In this document: positions 23,522-30,495 of the stretch, one piece after another | Layout: every line of letters starts with the position of its first letter | How positions within the stretch are numbered: position 1 is the first letter of the stretch | Assembly: GCA_945870855.1 (NCBI GenBank) | Contig: CAMBTP010000027.1 | Location: forward strand, 1-36,800 | DNA length: 36,800 nt | Direction of reading: 5' to 3' | DNA from: Prosthecobacter debontii | Lineage (GTDB): Bacteria > Verrucomicrobiota > Verrucomicrobiia > Verrucomicrobiales > Akkermansiaceae | Position numbers and translations under genes: made by a program | The notes under the pieces: generated by a model | What the model was told of the DNA's origin: nothing | The model's database searches: none | Seen by the model: the letters and a program-made list of their open reading frames with translations, nothing else

Positions 23522-25297
23522 ATGTCTTCCAAGAAAACCAAACTCGAACTCACCTGGATCGGCAAGGAGCACCGGCCGAGGCTGGAGCCGCGCATCCTGC
23601 TGGAGGAACCGGACAAGTCCCATCACGCGAAATTCCGGGTTAAGGAATGGCCGCAAGAGAACGCAAAGAACGCAAAAGGTTCTGATTCTTTGCGCTCATC
23701 CGTTGCCAATGAAGACCGGGCGAAGGTGAAGGATTTGCCGCAAGAGATCGCAGAGAACTCAAAAAATTCTGATTCTTTGCGCTCTTTGCGTTCCTTTGCG
23801 GCCAATGAAGTCGGGGATATCTTCGACAACATGCTCATCCGCGGGGACAATCTGCTCGGACTCAAGGCGCTGGAACAGGAGTTCGCCGGGAAGGTGAAAT
23901 GCGTCTTTATCGATCCGCCTTACAACACGGGCAGCGCTTTCGAGCATTATGATGACGGGGTGGAGCATTCGATTTGGTTGTCGTTGATGCGGGACAGGTT
24001 GGAGTTGATCAAAAAGCTGCTCACTGATGACGGCTCGTTATGGATCACCATCGACGACAACGAAGCGCACTATCTAAAGGTGCTGTGTGACGAAGTGTTT
24101 GGTCGTAAGAACTTTGTTGCAAATATCGTCTGGCAAAAAAGATACGCTCCGGACGTTAGGATTGCCATAAGCGATGCGCACGAAAATTTATTCTGTTACG
24201 CCGCAGCAACATCGGCATTCAGCAAAGTAGCTAACTTGATTCCATTGGCTGAAGCTCAAACAAAACAATTCAAAAATCCCGACAATGATTTGAGAGGGCC
24301 ATGGAAAGCATCGGATTTCACCGCGGCCGGTTTTCGTCCGAATCAAATGTATGACATCACTTTACCTTCGGGACGGATTGTCACGCCACCTGCTGGACGA
24401 TGCTGGCGTGTTACCGAGGAAGGTTTCCGAAAGTTTACTGCTGAGGATAGAATGTATTATGGCCCGAAAGGAGACGGTGTTCCTGCCCTCAAGCGGTTTT
24501 TGTCAGAAATGAAAGGAATGACTCCTTGGACTTGGTGGCCACACACTGAAGTTGGTCATTCACAAGAAGCCAAAAGTGAAAGCCAAGCCTTGTTTGAGAG
24601 GGATAGCGCTTTTGCAACCCCAAAGCCCGAACGCTTGATTGAACGCGTCATTCACATCGCCACCAACCCAGGCGATCTCGTTCTCGATTCTTTCCTCGGT
24701 TCCGGGACGACGGCGGCGGTGGCGCACAAGATGGGGCGGCGGTGGATCGGCATTGAGCTGGGCGAGCATTGCGAGACACATTGTCTGCCGCGTTTGAAGA
24801 AAGTGGTCGATGGAGAGGATCCCGGCGGCATCACGCAGGCGGTCGGCTGGAAGGGCGGCGGCGGTTTCCGCTACTACCGCCTCGCACCGTCGTTGTTGGA
24901 AAAGGACAAGTGGGACAACTGGGTGGTGTCCAAGGAATACAATGCCGCCATGCTGGCGGAGGCCGTTTGCAAGCTGGAGGGCTTTTCCTACGAACCCAGC
25001 GACTCGCTCTACTGGCAGCACGGCCACAGCACCGAGCGGGATTTCATCTACACCACCACCGCGAACCTGAGCCACGACCAGCTTCAGGAACTCAGCGACG
25101 AGGTCGGCCCGGAGCGCAGCCTGCTCGTCGTCTGCTCCGCCTTCCGCGGCCGCAAGGAAGGCTACCCGAACCTGACCGTGAAAAAGATCCCCAACGCCGT
25201 GCTCACCCGCTGCGAGTGGGGCAAGGACGACTACAGCCTGAAAGTCGAGAACCTCCCGAAAGCTCCACCCGCGCCGGGGCAGCAGGAATTGTTTTAG
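23522..25297 (+). CDS. mod: Type III-like DNA methyltransferase (Mod), N-terminus carrying two in-frame repeat insertions
   Basis: The 591-residue enzyme is a beta-class N6-adenine or N4-cytosine methyltransferase. The catalytic motif IV DPPYNTGSAFEHYDD (131-145) precedes the SAM-binding motif I DSFLGSGTTAA (389-399), the order seen in type III Mod. The opening KLELTWIGKEHRPRLEPR and DNMLIRGDNLLGLKALEQEF are characteristic. Between them about 57 residues (about 42-98) are encoded by two tandem repeats of 87-bp spacing. The middle (about 24100-24615), the target-recognition region, is visibly AT-richer than the flanks. The Res gene lies 607 bp downstream. The gene ends with TAG at the edge of another repeat. 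Methylation by Mod would protect self DNA. Confidence 0.92.
   Translation: MSSKKTKLELTWIGKEHRPRLEPRILLEEPDKSHHAKFRVKEWPQENAKNAKGSDSLRSSVANEDRAKVKDLPQEIAENSKNSDSLRSLRSFAANEVGDIFDNMLIRGDNLLGLKALEQEFAGKVKCVFIDPPYNTGSAFEHYDDGVEHSIWLSLMRDRLELIKKLLTDDGSLWITIDDNEAHYLKVLCDEVFGRKNFVANIVWQKRYAPDVRIAISDAHENLFCYAAATSAFSKVANLIPLAEAQTKQFKNPDNDLRGPWKASDFTAAGFRPNQMYDITLPSGRIVTPPAGRCWRVTEEGFRKFTAEDRMYYGPKGDGVPALKRFLSEMKGMTPWTWWPHTEVGHSQEAKSESQALFERDSAFATPKPERLIERVIHIATNPGDLVLDSFLGSGTTAAVAHKMGRRWIGIELGEHCETHCLPRLKKVVDGEDPGGITQAVGWKGGGGFRYYRLAPSLLEKDKWDNWVVSKEYNAAMLAEAVCKLEGFSYEPSDSLYWQHGHSTERDFIYTTTANLSHDQLQELSDEVGPERSLLVVCSAFRGRKEGYPNLTVKKIPNAVLTRCEWGKDDYSLKVENLPKAPPAPGQQELF
23651..23713 (+). repeat. Palindromic element copy A, in frame in mod
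   Basis: The left arm begins CCGCAAGAGAACGCAAAG and the shortened right arm is CTTTGCGCTCATCCG. It is translated as PQENAKNAKGSDSLRSSVANE. Copy B starts exactly 87 bp later. Confidence 0.85.
23738..23809 (+). repeat. Palindromic element copy B, in frame in mod
   Basis: The left arm begins CCGCAAGAGATCGCAGAG and the right arm is CTTTGCGCTCTTTGCGTTCC followed by TTTGCGGC. It is translated as PQEIAENSKNSDSLRSLRSF and so on. Copies A and B with their flanking codons form a tandem 29-codon duplication. Confidence 0.85.
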
Positions 25298-25425
25298 CCG
25301 CAAGAGAACGCAAAGAACACAAAGATGAAGATGAGATTTCAGATTTCGAATGATGCCTCCCCAATCCCAAGGCAGGCTTCCCATAGTCCTGTCTTTCTTT
25401 GCGCTCTTTGCGTTCCTTCGCGGCC
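25297..25425 (+). repeat. Palindromic element starting at the mod stop codon
   Basis: The left arm 25297-25324 (GCCGCAAGAGAACGCAAAG then AACACAAAG) matches the reverse complement of the right arm 25397-25424 at 23 of 28 positions, with a central 72 bp of unrelated sequence. The mod TAG (25295-25297) shares its last base with the element. It fills most of the gap before the GxxExxY gene (25298-25446). Confidence 0.85.
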
Positions 25426-25446
25426 AACTCAAAACCACCTAACTCC

Positions 25447-25896
25447 ATGAAAACAATCAATGAACTGTGCGACATTGTCCGTGAAACTTCCTATGCCATT
25501 CACGTCTATCATGGCCACGGCCACTTGGAAAAGGTGTATGAAAACGCGTTAGCGAACCGCCTGCGGAAAGCTGGCTTCGACGTCAAGCAGCAGCACCCCA
25601 TCCAAGTGTTCGACGAGGATGGCACAAACATTGGAAATTACTTCGCCGATTTACTGATCGATGACCGGTTGATCATCGAGCTGAAAGCGTGCAAGTCGCT
25701 GGCAGAAGAGCACACAGCCCAACTGCTCGGCTATTTGAAATCAAGCCGAACGGAGCACGGCCTGCTGATCAACTTCGGCTCCTACAAATTTCAAATCAAA
25801 AAATACGCCATGAGCGACCGTGGCCCATCTTCGTCTGGACTAGGCTTTTCCCTCCTATCTGGCCTCTTTGCGCTCTCTGCGTTCTTTCGCGGCTAA
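25447..25896 (+). CDS. GxxExxY-family PD-(D/E)XK-like protein with a repeat-derived C-terminus
   Basis: The 149-residue protein carries the family-naming motif HGHLEKVYENAL and then QQHPIQVFDEDG, YFADLLIDDRLIIELKA and TAQLLGYLKSS. The Asp in FADLLIDD and the E-L-K triad fit a PD-(D/E)XK nuclease core, but nuclease activity of the family is not established. The last residues (GLFALSAFFRG) and the TAA stop come from a half copy of the repeat element, so the natural C-terminus has probably been replaced. ATG at 25447 lies just after the preceding element. The res gene starts eight bases after its stop. Confidence 0.82.
   Translation: MKTINELCDIVRETSYAIHVYHGHGHLEKVYENALANRLRKAGFDVKQQHPIQVFDEDGTNIGNYFADLLIDDRLIIELKACKSLAEEHTAQLLGYLKSSRTEHGLLINFGSYKFQIKKYAMSDRGPSSSGLGFSLLSGLFALSAFFRG
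25863..25895 (+). repeat. Half palindromic element forming the C-terminus of the GxxExxY gene
   Basis: The right arm CTCTTTGCGCTCTCTGCG then TTCTTTCGCGGC is translated as LFALSAFFRG and its last bases begin the TAA stop. No left arm is seen upstream. Confidence 0.8.
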
Positions 25897-25904
25897 AAAT
25901 AATC

Positions 25905-28592
25905 ATGAACCGTCACGTCAACGCCATCTCCGGTCGCCTCAGCCTGCGCAAGCCCCAGCGGGATTCGTTGGAGATCCTGCACCGCATCACCGAGATCGCG
26001 CCACCGACCAAGAACATCGACCGCGAGGCCACGCTGGCGGCGATTCGTGCGGAGTTTCCGACCGTGACAGACTTCGAGCGGGAGTTTGCCTCGCTGTGCT
26101 TCGCGCTGGCGACGGGTGTCGGCAAGACGCGGCTGATGGGGGCTTTCATCGCCTATCTGCATCTGGAGCACGGCATCAACAATTTCTTCGTCATGGCACC
26201 GAACCTGACGATCTATAACAAACTGATCGCCGATTTCACCCCGAACACGGCGAAGTATGTGTTCAAGGGGATTTCCGAGTTCGCCACGGACGCGCCGGAG
26301 ATCATCACCGGCGATGACTACGAGGCCAAGGCGGGGACACTTTTCGATCAGGTGCTGCGCTGCAAGATCAACATTTTCAACATCAGCAAGATCAACAGCG
26401 AGGTGCGCGGCGGCAAGGCACCACGGATCAAGCGGCTCAGCGAATACATCGGCGAGAGCTATTTTGAATACCTCGCCGGACTGCCAGACCTCGTGCTCAT
26501 CATGGACGAGAGCCACCGTTACCGCGCCAGCGCCGGGGTGAGGGCGATCAATGAGCTGAAGCCCGTGCTGGGCTTGGAGCTCACGGCCACGCCGTTTGTG
26601 GAAAGCCCCAAGGGTGCCATCCCTTTCAAGAACGTGATCCTCGACTATCCGCTCGGCAAGGCGATGGACGATGGCTTCGTGAAAGAGCCCGCCGTGGTCA
26701 CGCGAAAGAACTTCGATCCGAAAGGCATGACGCCCGCCGCCGTTGAGGAAATGAAGCTGATGGATGGCGTCCGCATGCACGAACAAACCAAGGTGTTGCT
26801 CGAAACCTACGCCCGTGAGGCGGATGTTAAGATCGTGAAACCCTTCGTGCTGGTGATCGCACGGGACACAACCCACGCCAAGGCACTGCTCGACATGATT
26901 CAATCGGATGATTTTTTCGAAGGCCGCTACAAGGACAAGGTCATTCAGGTGGACAGCAGCAAGACGGGCGCGGACGAGGAAAAAATGATCGCAGATCTCC
27001 TCACGGTGGAGCACAACGAAGATCCCACGGAAATCGTGATCCACGTCAACATGCTCAAGGAAGGTTGGGATGTGACGAACCTTTACACAATCGTTCCCCT
27101 GAGGGCGGCCAACGCGCGGATTCTCATCGAGCAGTCTATCGGCCGCGGGCTGCGCCTTCCCTATGGCAGGCGTGTCGGTGTCGCCGCCGTGGATCGGCTC
27201 AGCATCATCGCGCACGATAAGTTCCAGGAGATCGTGGATGACGCGAGGAAGCCGGATTCCGCGATCAAGAAGCTCCATCTTATCGAGCTAGATGGCAATG
27301 ACATCGAAAGCCGGACGGAGACGGTCGTTTCCCAATCAAACATGGCGAGCAAGCTGGGACTGAAGCCCGCGCAAACAACGAATAGCACCCATCTTGCGGG
27401 CGAGGAAATCACGCCGGCATTCGAGACAGCCGCGCAGCAGCGTGTCGCCCAAATCGCCTACGAGGTGATCAAAAGGCTGGAAGCGAAACCCAACGAAGTG
27501 CCGACCATGGCCGCGCTGGAAACCCCCGCGATCCAAAGCGCCATCATGCAGGAAGTGGCCGCACTTTACCGTCCTCAACAGGGGGAGCTGGAGGGCATCG
27601 TCGAACAACCTGACATCGCCGGGATCGTCAGCCGGACAACATCGCTGATGGTGCGGGAAATGATCCCGATTCCCCGGATTCTCGTTGTGCCGCAAGGCGA
27701 GGTGAAAAGCTGGTTCGAGCCCTTTGAGCTGGATCTCAAATCGCTCCGCTATCCCGCGCCATCGAAAGATCTCTGGGTTCATAACCTGCACACGGATCTT
27801 GGCGAGGCCGTGACCGTGAGCGGCGATGGATACCGTGAGCTGCGGATGGAGAACTATGTGGTCGGCGGCTTGGTGGACTTCGATGATATCTCGTATGATG
27901 CGAACGCCGATCTACTCTACACCTTGTCCACCCAAACGGTGAATCATTTCAAGAGCTACCTGCCGGAAGAGGAAGTGTGGCAGGTGTTACATCATCACCA
28001 GAAGGAGATCGCACGCTTCATCCACGGCCAGATGCAGAAGCATTACCGTGAGGAAATCTCCGGATATGAGGTCAAGATTAGCAAAGGATTCACCGAGCTG
28101 AAACCAAGTGCTTTCACGGTGAAATACGGACAAAAGAACCTAGATTACCGCGTTTCGCCCGCCGACAAGAGCAACATGGCGAAATACCTCTTCGGCGGCT
28201 TTTCAAAATGCCTATACGCCGTACAGAAATTTCACTCCGAGTCGGAGCGGGTGCTTTCCGTGATATTGGAGCGCGAAGCGATCAAATGGTTCAAGCCCGC
28301 GAAAGGACAGTTCCAGATCTATTATAAAAGCGGAGCTGACCATCCCGAGTATCAGCCGGACTTTGTCGCCGAGACTGAGACGGCGATCTACATGCTGGAG
28401 CCCAAGGCGAAAAAGGACATGGAAGATCCTAATGTCATCGCCAAGATGGAAGCAGCGACGAGGTGGTGCGAACGTGCCAGTGACCACAACTTCAAACATG
28501 GCGGCAAGCCTTGGTGTTACGCCCTGATCTCACACGAAAAAATCAAGGAGAACATGACGATCGAGGGCTTGGTCGGGCTGCATATTCAGTGA
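25905..28592 (+). CDS. res: Type III-like restriction endonuclease Res subunit (SF2 helicase plus PD-(D/E)XK)
   Basis: The 895-residue protein has the Res layout. Helicase domain: Walker A ATGVGKTRLMG (about 69-79), motif II MDESHRYRA (DESH, about 200), motif III LELTATPFVES, and second-domain motifs VIHVNMLKEGWDVTNLY and IEQSIGRGLRLPYG. A C-terminal nuclease core follows at about residues 811-835: YQPDFVAETETAIYMLEPKA, where D-x(n)-E-x-K is seen. In type III systems Res and Mod form a complex that cuts after ATP-driven translocation between sites. The annotated start is ATG at 25905; no Shine-Dalgarno lies in the eight-base gap after the GxxExxY stop, so coupling is likely. Confidence 0.92.
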   Translation: MNRHVNAISGRLSLRKPQRDSLEILHRITEIAPPTKNIDREATLAAIRAEFPTVTDFEREFASLCFALATGVGKTRLMGAFIAYLHLEHGINNFFVMAPNLTIYNKLIADFTPNTAKYVFKGISEFATDAPEIITGDDYEAKAGTLFDQVLRCKINIFNISKINSEVRGGKAPRIKRLSEYIGESYFEYLAGLPDLVLIMDESHRYRASAGVRAINELKPVLGLELTATPFVESPKGAIPFKNVILDYPLGKAMDDGFVKEPAVVTRKNFDPKGMTPAAVEEMKLMDGVRMHEQTKVLLETYAREADVKIVKPFVLVIARDTTHAKALLDMIQSDDFFEGRYKDKVIQVDSSKTGADEEKMIADLLTVEHNEDPTEIVIHVNMLKEGWDVTNLYTIVPLRAANARILIEQSIGRGLRLPYGRRVGVAAVDRLSIIAHDKFQEIVDDARKPDSAIKKLHLIELDGNDIESRTETVVSQSNMASKLGLKPAQTTNSTHLAGEEITPAFETAAQQRVAQIAYEVIKRLEAKPNEVPTMAALETPAIQSAIMQEVAALYRPQQGELEGIVEQPDIAGIVSRTTSLMVREMIPIPRILVVPQGEVKSWFEPFELDLKSLRYPAPSKDLWVHNLHTDLGEAVTVSGDGYRELRMENYVVGGLVDFDDISYDANADLLYTLSTQTVNHFKSYLPEEEVWQVLHHHQKEIARFIHGQMQKHYREEISGYEVKISKGFTELKPSAFTVKYGQKNLDYRVSPADKSNMAKYLFGGFSKCLYAVQKFHSESERVLSVILEREAIKWFKPAKGQFQIYYKSGADHPEYQPDFVAETETAIYMLEPKAKKDMEDPNVIAKMEAATRWCERASDHNFKHGGKPWCYALISHEKIKENMTIEGLVGLHIQ

Positions 28593-28633
28593 GCGCCAAG
28601 TTCATTTTTCTATCCAGCTTTTGTTCACCTCTT

Positions 28634-28846
28634 TCAGAAATCAAACTCATCGATGTTCATCATTGTGAAGATCTGCGGCGCGCCGAGTATCACGCTGTCG
28701 CCTTCCACCTGAAGCTTGTTGAGTTTCCCGGCGCTTAATTTTTCCGCACCTTCGCGGAGATCTACCTTCGCACAGGCGAGATAGCCGAGATCCTCGGGAT
28801 TCCAGAGGACAATGGCTTACGTGACGCCTTCCTTGACGTAGGCGCG
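28634..28846 (-). pseudogene. Decayed RhaS/LsrB-type sugar-binding protein gene (C-terminal remnant)
   Basis: Read on the minus strand, codons ending at the TGA 28634-28636 encode the hallmark C-terminus of periplasmic sugar-binding proteins of the rhamnose/AI-2 ABC class: AIVLWNPEDLGYLA, then AGKLNKLQVEGDSVILGAPQ, IFTMMNIDEFDF at the end. Just before it lies YVKEGVT and an in-frame TAA (28817-28819). The N-terminal three-quarters of the gene is missing and the GH25-like gene begins at 28893. There is no start codon that would make a binding protein. It is dead and marks a deletion or insertion at the right edge of the island. Confidence 0.8.
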
Positions 28847-28892
28847 GCAATCGCCGCTTGCTGCGGCATGATCTTGGTGGTCTGCTGAAACG

Positions 28893-29816
28893 ATGAATAA
28901 AGCAATTCACCTGCTCCCCGTTTTTCTGATCCCTCTCCTCACCCAATGCGGTGGTGGCGGCGGCGGCGCTGGTGGTAATGGAGTTGGTGGTATGGTGCGG
29001 ATCGGTGGCGGCTTTGGCGGCACCAGCGTTTCCCGTTCCCCCGCCATCCTTAACGTCTCCCACTGGGATCCGAAGGAGGTGCAGCGAAGCGGTGAGCGCT
29101 TCTCGGAACACAATCTCTCCGCCCTCCGCCGCAACGGCGCGCTGGCGCTCATCGCTCGATCCGCCAAAGGGCCGGAACTCGACAGAAAATTTAGCGATTT
29201 TCTGGCATCCGCTAACCGTCAGGGGATGATGCTCGGCGCATACCATTTCGTAACGATGAACCAAGACCCGGCAGCGCAGGCAGACAGCTTCGTGACTCGT
29301 GTCAACAGCATCGCGCGCTCCCGTGGCCTCTCGGGAAAACGGATTTTGATGGTCGGGGATTTCGACACACTTTCCACGCCGGATCGCTTGGTGAAATTTA
29401 TCGAGCGCGTCCACCAACGCACCGGGATTTATCCCGTCACCTATCTGGAAAACAGCGATGCCCTGCGCTCGCGGTTGAGCAACGCGACGCCGGCACAGAA
29501 AGCCGTGATCCGGCGCACGCCTTATTGGCTCGCACTCTACGGGCCAGGCGGCACCGAGCGTGTAATGGCCGGCGGCGCACTCACTCCGGACAGACTCTGC
29601 CAGCAATACAATATCTGGCGCGGCTGGACAATGTGGCAATACGGCGGAGTCGTCTGGGAAAACGGAGCTTCGCGCGCGAAGCACTACGACACCCCGCAAT
29701 GGCGCAGTCCGCGCTTTTACGGAAATCTCGCCCACCCCATGGAGCGGAATGTTTTCAAGGGCAATGAGGGCGGCCTCCGTGCCTTTTGGGAACGGCACAG
29801 CATCGTTGTGCCATGA
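28893..29816 (+). CDS. GH25-like lysozyme-fold lipoprotein with altered catalytic residues
   Basis: The 307-residue protein starts with a lipoprotein signal peptide (AIHLLPVFLIPLLTQC), with lipobox LTQC at about 16-19, then a glycine-rich linker. The rest resembles the GH25 muramidase barrel: ILNVSHWDP, LGAYHFVTMNQDPAAQAD, ILMVGDFDTL, PVTYLENSDALRSRL, PYWLALYGP and WTMWQYGG. In active GH25 enzymes the first strand has Asp (D-V-S) and the fourth a D-x-E; here the first is Asn and the second reads D-F-D. It may be inactive or altered in activity. It should be anchored to a membrane and face the periplasm. The next genes are a toxin-antitoxin pair. Confidence 0.78.
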   Translation: MNKAIHLLPVFLIPLLTQCGGGGGGAGGNGVGGMVRIGGGFGGTSVSRSPAILNVSHWDPKEVQRSGERFSEHNLSALRRNGALALIARSAKGPELDRKFSDFLASANRQGMMLGAYHFVTMNQDPAAQADSFVTRVNSIARSRGLSGKRILMVGDFDTLSTPDRLVKFIERVHQRTGIYPVTYLENSDALRSRLSNATPAQKAVIRRTPYWLALYGPGGTERVMAGGALTPDRLCQQYNIWRGWTMWQYGGVVWENGASRAKHYDTPQWRSPRFYGNLAHPMERNVFKGNEGGLRAFWERHSIVVP

Positions 29817-29822
29817 GTTTTC

Positions 29823-29924
29823 TCAAAGCTGATCCTCAAAAATTTCCGAGAGGCTTTTTCCCGCGAGCATCGGATCCATGGTAACCGTCTTCGGCCCAGA
29901 ATCCCGGGTGCTCGGCCCGACCAT
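29823..29924 (-). CDS. Small ORF or gene remnant, convergent with the GH25-like gene
   Basis: A 33-residue frame from ATG 29924 to TGA 29823 reads MVGPSTRDSGPKTVTMDPML then AGKSLSEIFEDQL. The frame stays open upstream to about 29998 with a hydrophobic stretch LAGLPALCFCGG that resembles a lipoprotein signal, but no standard start codon lies before it. Codons are rich in third-position G or C. It could be a truncated lipoprotein gene. I do not recognise a family. The rest of 29817-30037 is the nonamer repeat and nothing else. Confidence 0.3.
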   Translation of the reverse strand: MVGPSTRDSGPKTVTMDPMLAGKSLSEIFEDQL

Positions 29925-30004
29925 GCCTCCGCAGAAGCAAAGCGCGGGCAGCCCCGCCAGGGTCGCGGAATTCCCGCTCCACCCACTTTCGCTAAATTTT
30001 ATTT

Positions 30005-30034
30005 GCGATTATTGCGATTATTGCGATTATTGCG
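30005..30034 (+). repeat. GCGATTATT nonamer, three tandem copies plus GCG, before the HTH antitoxin start
   Basis: Exact copies lie at 30005-30013, 30014-30022 and 30023-30031, then GCG. The tract ends three bases before the GTG start at 30038 and sits where a promoter or ribosome site should be. Each copy offers a GATTAT box that is close to a sigma-70 -10 element. Confidence 0.85.
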
Positions 30035-30037
30035 CTT

Positions 30038-30493
30038 GTGATACCACGAGCAACTACAGAAACGAGAACGCAGACTTCGGAACACGACCGAGAGCTCCTG
30101 GAAAAACTGGAGGATGTGATCAATGGGGATGAGCGACCTGTGCTGCTAGGTCGCGAGGGTGCCCATATCCAGTTTCCGGAGCCTCTGTTTCATGTCCTGA
30201 CAAAAGCCGTGCGCATGATGGCCAGCGGCCAGGCTGTCTTGCTGCTTTCGGAGAATGAGGAATTCACCACCCAGGCGGCCGCGAACTATCTGGGAATGTC
30301 CCGCCCGCACCTCATCAAGCTGCTGGATCGGAATGAGATCGCTTTCCACTACGTGGGAACGCACCGCCGCATCCACCTGAAAAACCTCAAAGAGTTCGAG
30401 GCCAGTCGTGACCGCGAACGTCGCCAAACCCTCGATGCACTCGCCGACAAAGTGCTTGGGGCAGGCTTGGATAACGCAGACTACACCGGCTGA
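30038..30493 (+). CDS. HTH (excisionase/MerR-type) antitoxin of a PIN-toxin pair
   Basis: The 151-residue protein begins with GTG at 30038. An N-terminal region (about 1-65) precedes a winged-helix DNA-binding unit at about 75-118: FTTQAAANYLGMSRPHLIKLL then IAFHYVGTHRRIHLKNLKEF. This excisionase-type fold is common in antitoxins paired with PIN toxins in place of VapB. A toxin gene starts two bases after its stop (30496). Such antitoxins bind their own promoter, and the nonamer tract just upstream is a candidate site. Confidence 0.85.
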   Translation: MIPRATTETRTQTSEHDRELLEKLEDVINGDERPVLLGREGAHIQFPEPLFHVLTKAVRMMASGQAVLLLSENEEFTTQAAANYLGMSRPHLIKLLDRNEIAFHYVGTHRRIHLKNLKEFEASRDRERRQTLDALADKVLGAGLDNADYTG

Positions 30494-30495
30494 TC

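Noticed and set aside
25893..27278. 461-residue minus-strand frame across res
   Set aside because: His-rich shadow of the Res gene; no motif and no start signal.
18697..28592. DISARM or BREX system
   Set aside because: The SNF2 and methyltransferase genes recall DISARM class 1, but drmA, drmB and drmC are absent; no brxC, pglZ or brxL-type gene is seen, so BREX does not fit.
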